Below, one piece after another: positions 60,673-64,000 of a stretch of 64,000 nt of DNA. The notes under the pieces were generated by a model. It ran no database searches. It saw nothing but the letters and a program-made list of their open reading frames with translations, and was not told where the DNA came from. The first letter of the stretch is position 1; each line of letters opens with the position of its first letter. The translations under genes were made by a program, and so were the position numbers. Origin of the DNA: Dysgonomonas sp. BGC7 (GTDB taxonomy: Bacteria; Bacteroidota; Bacteroidia; Bacteroidales; Dysgonomonadaceae); NCBI RefSeq assembly GCF_001261735.1, contig NZ_CVRP01000007.1, positions 124,001 through 188,000 on the forward strand, read 5' to 3'.

Positions 60673-60690
60673 TTTTATATACAGATACAC

Positions 60691-60739
60691 AAAGGTAACA
60701 AGAATAACACATCTTATATATGTTATTCTTGTTACCTTT
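60691..60739. terminator. Terminator between the DUF3857 pair and copA
   Basis: A perfect 19-bp stem (arms beginning AAAGGTAACAAGAATAACA) with an 11-base loop and T-tract. It can stop transcription from both sides. Confidence 0.9.
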
Positions 60740-60759
60740 TTTATTCAGTAATTATTTCT

Positions 60760-63066
60760 TTATATTTTTTTTAGCTTTAGTAATAAGCTGTTGGTGACAA
60801 CGCTTACCGAACTTAGAGCCATAGCTGCTCCCGCAATCATTGGGTTTAGTAAAAACCCGTTAATAGGATATAATATACCTGCTGCAATAGGTACACCTAT
60901 TATATTATATATAAATGCCCAAAACAGATTTTGTTTTATGGTTCTTACGGTGGCTTTCGAGAGTTTTATGGCTTGACAAAGCTTGTTGAGGTCTGATGAT
61001 ATTATTGTAATCTGAGCTACGTCCATCGCTATGTCACTGCCTTTACCCATTGCTATACTAACATCTGCTGTGGCAAGAGCACCACTGTCGTTTATGCCAT
61101 CTCCTACCATAGCCACGACCTCTTTGTTTATTTGCAGTTCTTTTATGAATGTTGCTTTTTCAGCAGGTAGTACTCCTGCTTTTACATAGCTTTCGGGTAT
61201 GCCTACTTGTTTTGCTATCAGGTTTGCCGAGCGTTTACTGTCTCCTGTGAGCATATATACTTTCAGTCCCCACGATTGTAATTTTCGTATAGCGTCGGCC
61301 GATGTTTCTTTTACTGTGTCGGTGATAGCTATTACAGATAAGAGTGATGTCTGACTTGCAAAAAGTACAACGCTGTTAGAGTTGTTTATTTCATTTTCTA
61401 TATAATTAAGCTCAGTTTCCGATAGAGATATTCCTTGCTCCTCAAGGAGTTTTTTATTCCCTATATAATACTTCTCTGTTCCTGTATCTCCTACTATTCC
61501 TTTTCCGGTCAGGGATGTTACTCTTATTTGGGTAAGAAGAGTCGCTTGTTTTTCAAGGTAGTTCTTAATTGCATCAGCTAAGGGATGTTCCGAATATGCT
61601 TCTATAGTATATAATATATCTTTCAGATCTTTAGTTGGCTCAGCGATCCATTTCATACTTGTAACGTGAGGTCTGCCCTCTGTTATAGTTCCGGTTTTGT
61701 CCAAAACTATAGCCGTTACTTTCTGAGCTTTCTCTAAAGCTTCTGCTCCTTTTATCAGTATGCCATTTGTTGCACCCTTGCCTATGCCTACCATGATTGC
61801 AGTGGGAGTGGCAAGCCCAAGAGCACAAGGACATGCTATAACAAGTACTGTAACCATAGATAGTAAGCCTTGTGTGAATCCGTTATCTCCTGATAAGAAA
61901 AACCAAGAAAAGAATGTAATGAGAGCAATGATTCCGATAACAGGAATAAATATGCTGGATATCTTGTCAACTGTTTTCTGTATAGGGGCTTGGCTTCCCT
62001 GAGCCTCTTGTACCATTTTTATGATCTGTCCCAATAGCGTATCTTTTCCTACTTTTTCGGCAACGAAATGAAAGCTGCCTGTTTGGTTGATTGTTCCCGC
62101 GAATACCTTATTGCCTTCGGTTTTCTCTACAGCTAGAGGCTCACCGTTTATCATGCTTTCGTCTACGAAAGAGTTGCCTTTGACTATCTTTCCGTCCACA
62201 GCTATTTTTTCGCCTGGCTTCACTACTATTTCGTCACCTATTTGTATGCTTTTTATAGGTGTTTCTTCAAATTTGCCATTCTTGACAACAATAGCTGTGT
62301 TGGGTTGCAATCCTATAAGTTGTTTTATTGCCGAAGTAGTATTTTGTTTTGCTTTATCTTCCAAATATTTTCCGAGAAGAACAAATGCTATGACAACGCC
62401 TGCAACCTCAAAATATACGTGTGGTTCTAGTTCCTTATTGATCCAAAATGACGGATATATTGTGTTGAACACACTGAATAGATATGCCGTACCTGTACTT
62501 AGAGCAACAAGAGTGTCCATGTTGGTCGACCGATGTTTTATTTGCTTCCACGCCGAAACAAAAAACTGTCTTCCAAAAACAAATACGATTGGTGTTGATA
62601 GTGCCCACATGATATAATTGGCGTAAGGCATTGTGTGGAACAGCATTGCTATTATTACTAATGGAATGCTGAAAGCAATAGATGCTATGCAGTTCTTTTT
62701 TAGATCAGATAGATGTTTGTTTCTAATATCTTCCAGTTCTTGTTCATCGGTTTCTTCTATTATGAGATCATATCCGGAGTTTTGTACGGCCTCTTTCATC
62801 TTTTTGGGAGAAGATATGTTTGGTATGTATTCTACGTATGCGGTTGCATTAGCCAAATTAACAGAAGCTTTAGTTACTCCGGGCTGCTTGGCTAATGTAG
62901 ACTGTACATGAGCAACACATGATGCGCATGACATACCTGTGACCGGAAACTCCGCTTTCACTGCTTTAGATTCTGCAAATACAAGATTAGTATTGGGTTT
63001 AACAGAGGTTGATTTGTTATTCGAGTTATTGTTGTTTAGGAGAGATTTATTATTTAAAGTTGCCAT
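60760..63066 (-). CDS. copA: Copper-exporting P1B-type ATPase
   Basis: 768 aa. One N-terminal HMA domain has GMSCASC (Cys47 and Cys50). Eight membrane helices are predicted, with the ion site [10 protein letters not shown] (about 412). The phosphorylation site DKTGTITEG is at about 455, the nucleotide-domain HP in SEHPLADAI at about 495, and [10 protein letters not shown] at about 653. The CPC motif and HMA type indicate Cu(I) export. The first 30 residues are an Asn/Ser-rich low-complexity extension ([15 protein letters not shown]) not usual for CopA. An HMA-AraC regulator lies just upstream on the same strand. Confidence 0.95.
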   Translation of the reverse strand: MATLNNKSLLNNNNSNNKSTSVKPNTNLVFAESKAVKAEFPVTGMSCASCVAHVQSTLAKQPGVTKASVNLANATAYVEYIPNISSPKKMKEAVQNSGYDLIIEETDEQELEDIRNKHLSDLKKNCIASIAFSIPLVIIAMLFHTMPYANYIMWALSTPIVFVFGRQFFVSAWKQIKHRSTNMDTLVALSTGTAYLFSVFNTIYPSFWINKELEPHVYFEVAGVVIAFVLLGKYLEDKAKQNTTSAIKQLIGLQPNTAIVVKNGKFEETPIKSIQIGDEIVVKPGEKIAVDGKIVKGNSFVDESMINGEPLAVEKTEGNKVFAGTINQTGSFHFVAEKVGKDTLLGQIIKMVQEAQGSQAPIQKTVDKISSIFIPVIGIIALITFFSWFFLSGDNGFTQGLLSMVTVLVIACPCALGLATPTAIMVGIGKGATNGILIKGAEALEKAQKVTAIVLDKTGTITEGRPHVTSMKWIAEPTKDLKDILYTIEAYSEHPLADAIKNYLEKQATLLTQIRVTSLTGKGIVGDTGTEKYYIGNKKLLEEQGISLSETELNYIENEINNSNSVVLFASQTSLLSVIAITDTVKETSADAIRKLQSWGLKVYMLTGDSKRSANLIAKQVGIPESYVKAGVLPAEKATFIKELQINKEVVAMVGDGINDSGALATADVSIAMGKGSDIAMDVAQITIISSDLNKLCQAIKLSKATVRTIKQNLFWAFIYNIIGVPIAAGILYPINGFLLNPMIAGAAMALSSVSVVTNSLLLKLKKI

Positions 63067-63153
63067 ATCTTATTGTTTTGGATTTTAGTATAACAAAGAT
63101 GGCATAGAAAATGATTATTCGTGTTACATTATTTATTGATAGTTTTATAAGAT

Positions 63154-63723
63154 TTACACCTTGTCGAGAGGATTTCGTTTATTCGTTTTTATAGTTTTAA
63201 AGTAACTGGGAGTGAGTCCTGTTATTTTCTTAAACTGACTGCTTAAATGTGCTGTACTCGAATAATTAAGCCGAAAAGCAATCTCGTTTAACGTTAGTTC
63301 GTCATAAACCAGAAGTTCTTTTACTTTCTCTATTTTTTGTGCTATAAAATACTTTTCGATAGTGGATCCCTCAATTTCCGAAAACAGATTACTTATATAG
63401 TTGTAGTCGTGATGCAGTTTTTCGCTGAGGTAATCTGAAAGATTTATTTTTAGATCATTGTTGTTATAGTGTACCAACTCGATAATCAGAGTCTTTATTT
63501 GTTCTATCAGTCGGCTCTTCTTGTCATCAATAACTTCGAAACCTATTGGGGCTAAAGCTTTTTGTATCTGTGTTTTTTGAAGATCGCTTAGGGGGCTGCT
63601 TAAAATAACTTCTCCTAAGTCTACATTCAATACTGTGATACCCAGTTTTTCGAGCTCCGATTTGACTACCATTTTGCAGCGGTCGCAAACCATATTCTTT
63701 ATATATAGCTTCTCTGTCTCCAT
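63154..63723 (-). CDS. AraC-type regulator with N-terminal HMA-like metal domain
   Basis: 189 aa. Residues 1-70 resemble a heavy-metal-associated domain with CDRC (Cys13 and Cys16) in KNMVCDRCKMVV. A helical linker leads to an AraC DNA-binding domain (about 105-180), whose two helix-turn-helix parts include LTLNEIAFRLNYSSTAHLSS and FKKITGLTPSYFK. It lies 87 bases upstream of copA on the same strand. A copper- or silver-sensing activator of copA is the natural prediction. The fusion is seen in other Bacteroidota near copper ATPases as I recall, but metal binding is inferred. Confidence 0.85.
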   Translation of the reverse strand: METEKLYIKNMVCDRCKMVVKSELEKLGITVLNVDLGEVILSSPLSDLQKTQIQKALAPIGFEVIDDKKSRLIEQIKTLIIELVHYNNNDLKINLSDYLSEKLHHDYNYISNLFSEIEGSTIEKYFIAQKIEKVKELLVYDELTLNEIAFRLNYSSTAHLSSQFKKITGLTPSYFKTIKTNKRNPLDKV

Positions 63724-63860
63724 TTCTATTTAATGTATAATTGCATATAAAGGTAAAAAATTATATCGTATATTTATTCTCGATAGACTTTTCTGTTTTA
63801 CAAGGCTCCTATAGTTTTCAAGAAATGTCGTTAATTATTTATATTCTCAAAAAAACTTTA

Positions 63861-63868
63861 TATCTTTG
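63861..63868 (+). promoter_or_regulatory. -7 element of the yceD promoter
   Basis: TATCTTTG, an exact TAnnTTTG, 41 bases before the GTG at 63910. Confidence 0.55.
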
Positions 63869-63909
63869 CAGCCGTTCTTTTTCTTATATATTGATATTTA
63901 TATATAGAC

Positions 63910-64000
63910 GTGGGAAAGTTTAGTTTATACAATATACCTTTAAGAAGTTTATCTGAAGGGAAGCATGAGTTCAAATATGATTTGGACAATAAGTATTTTG
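63910..64000 (+). CDS. YceD (DUF177) family protein, N-terminal fragment
   Basis: The gene runs off the window end; 30 codons are visible from a GTG start. MGKFSLYNIPLRSLSEGKHE followed by FKYDLDNKYF matches the opening of Bacteroidota DUF177/YceD proteins, which usually precede rpmF and fatty-acid genes (plsX/fabH); that context would lie beyond base 64000. Related proteins act in ribosome assembly or 23S rRNA metabolism. Confidence 0.75.
   Translation, partial: MGKFSLYNIPLRSLSEGKHEFKYDLDNKYF

Noticed and set aside
1-64000. Genomic island, phage, transposon, toxin-antitoxin or CRISPR locus
   Set aside because: No integrase, transposase, terminal repeats, direct-repeat array or tRNA-flanked boundary was seen; the gene content and promoter style are uniform across the window.

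Overview
The window looks like a chromosomal segment of an AT-rich member of the Bacteroidota, probably order Bacteroidales and perhaps close to Dysgonomonas (the genus is inference). Three things support this. Many families here are typical of the phylum: DUF4271, DUF2851, DUF3078, DUF4468, DUF3857-transglutaminases, TonB with the FPGG motif, and paired ExbD. At least sixteen genes or operons are preceded by the Bacteroidota -7 element TAnnTTTG. Starts rarely have a Shine-Dalgarno sequence. Almost everything is housekeeping. No transposase, integrase, phage gene, CRISPR array, rRNA or tRNA was seen.

Layout. 1-2614: a clipped phosphoesterase, menA (menaquinone) and an aspartate kinase of an unusual subtype. 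3021-9140: a TonB energising operon (exbB, two exbD, tonB) closed by a hairpin, then a small membrane protein, a PstS-like lipoprotein and a TPR protein. 9233-10683: metK under a recognisable SAM-II riboswitch. 10704-18516: DUF4271, hemD, a YgjP-like protease, cdd, a secreted GH73/LysM enzyme, DUF3078, an exported DUF4468-flavin reductase fusion, an SDR and trmD. 18586-25929: an ECF sigma/anti-sigma pair, a small wHTH protein, a coiled-coil protein with zapA, rny, a D-lactate dehydrogenase-like enzyme, a cell-wall amidase and an MCE protein. 26256-30987: dnaA, an RRM protein, ribF, a HAD hydrolase and recO. 31045-41065: a membrane-anchored MutS-like ATPase, DUF2851, an alpha/beta hydrolase, lpxB and surE, an alkaline phosphatase, and a secreted protein of unknown function.

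39686-56417 is the bioenergetic heart. A short operon encodes a K/E-rich anchored protein, ApbE, RnfC and RnfD, without the other Rnf subunits. It converges on a complete 14-gene Complex I operon (nuoA to nuoN) whose NuoG is short and lacks the molybdopterin-type domain. menA and Complex I fit NADH:menaquinone respiration. The RnfCD/ApbE module is the best candidate for something under-described: RnfD lacks the usual FMN-attachment motif and ApbE lacks an export signal.

56775-64000: tandem DUF3857 transglutaminase-like proteins, one of which has lost its catalytic Cys and His; a copper P1B-ATPase next to an HMA-AraC fusion regulator; and the start of a YceD (DUF177) gene.
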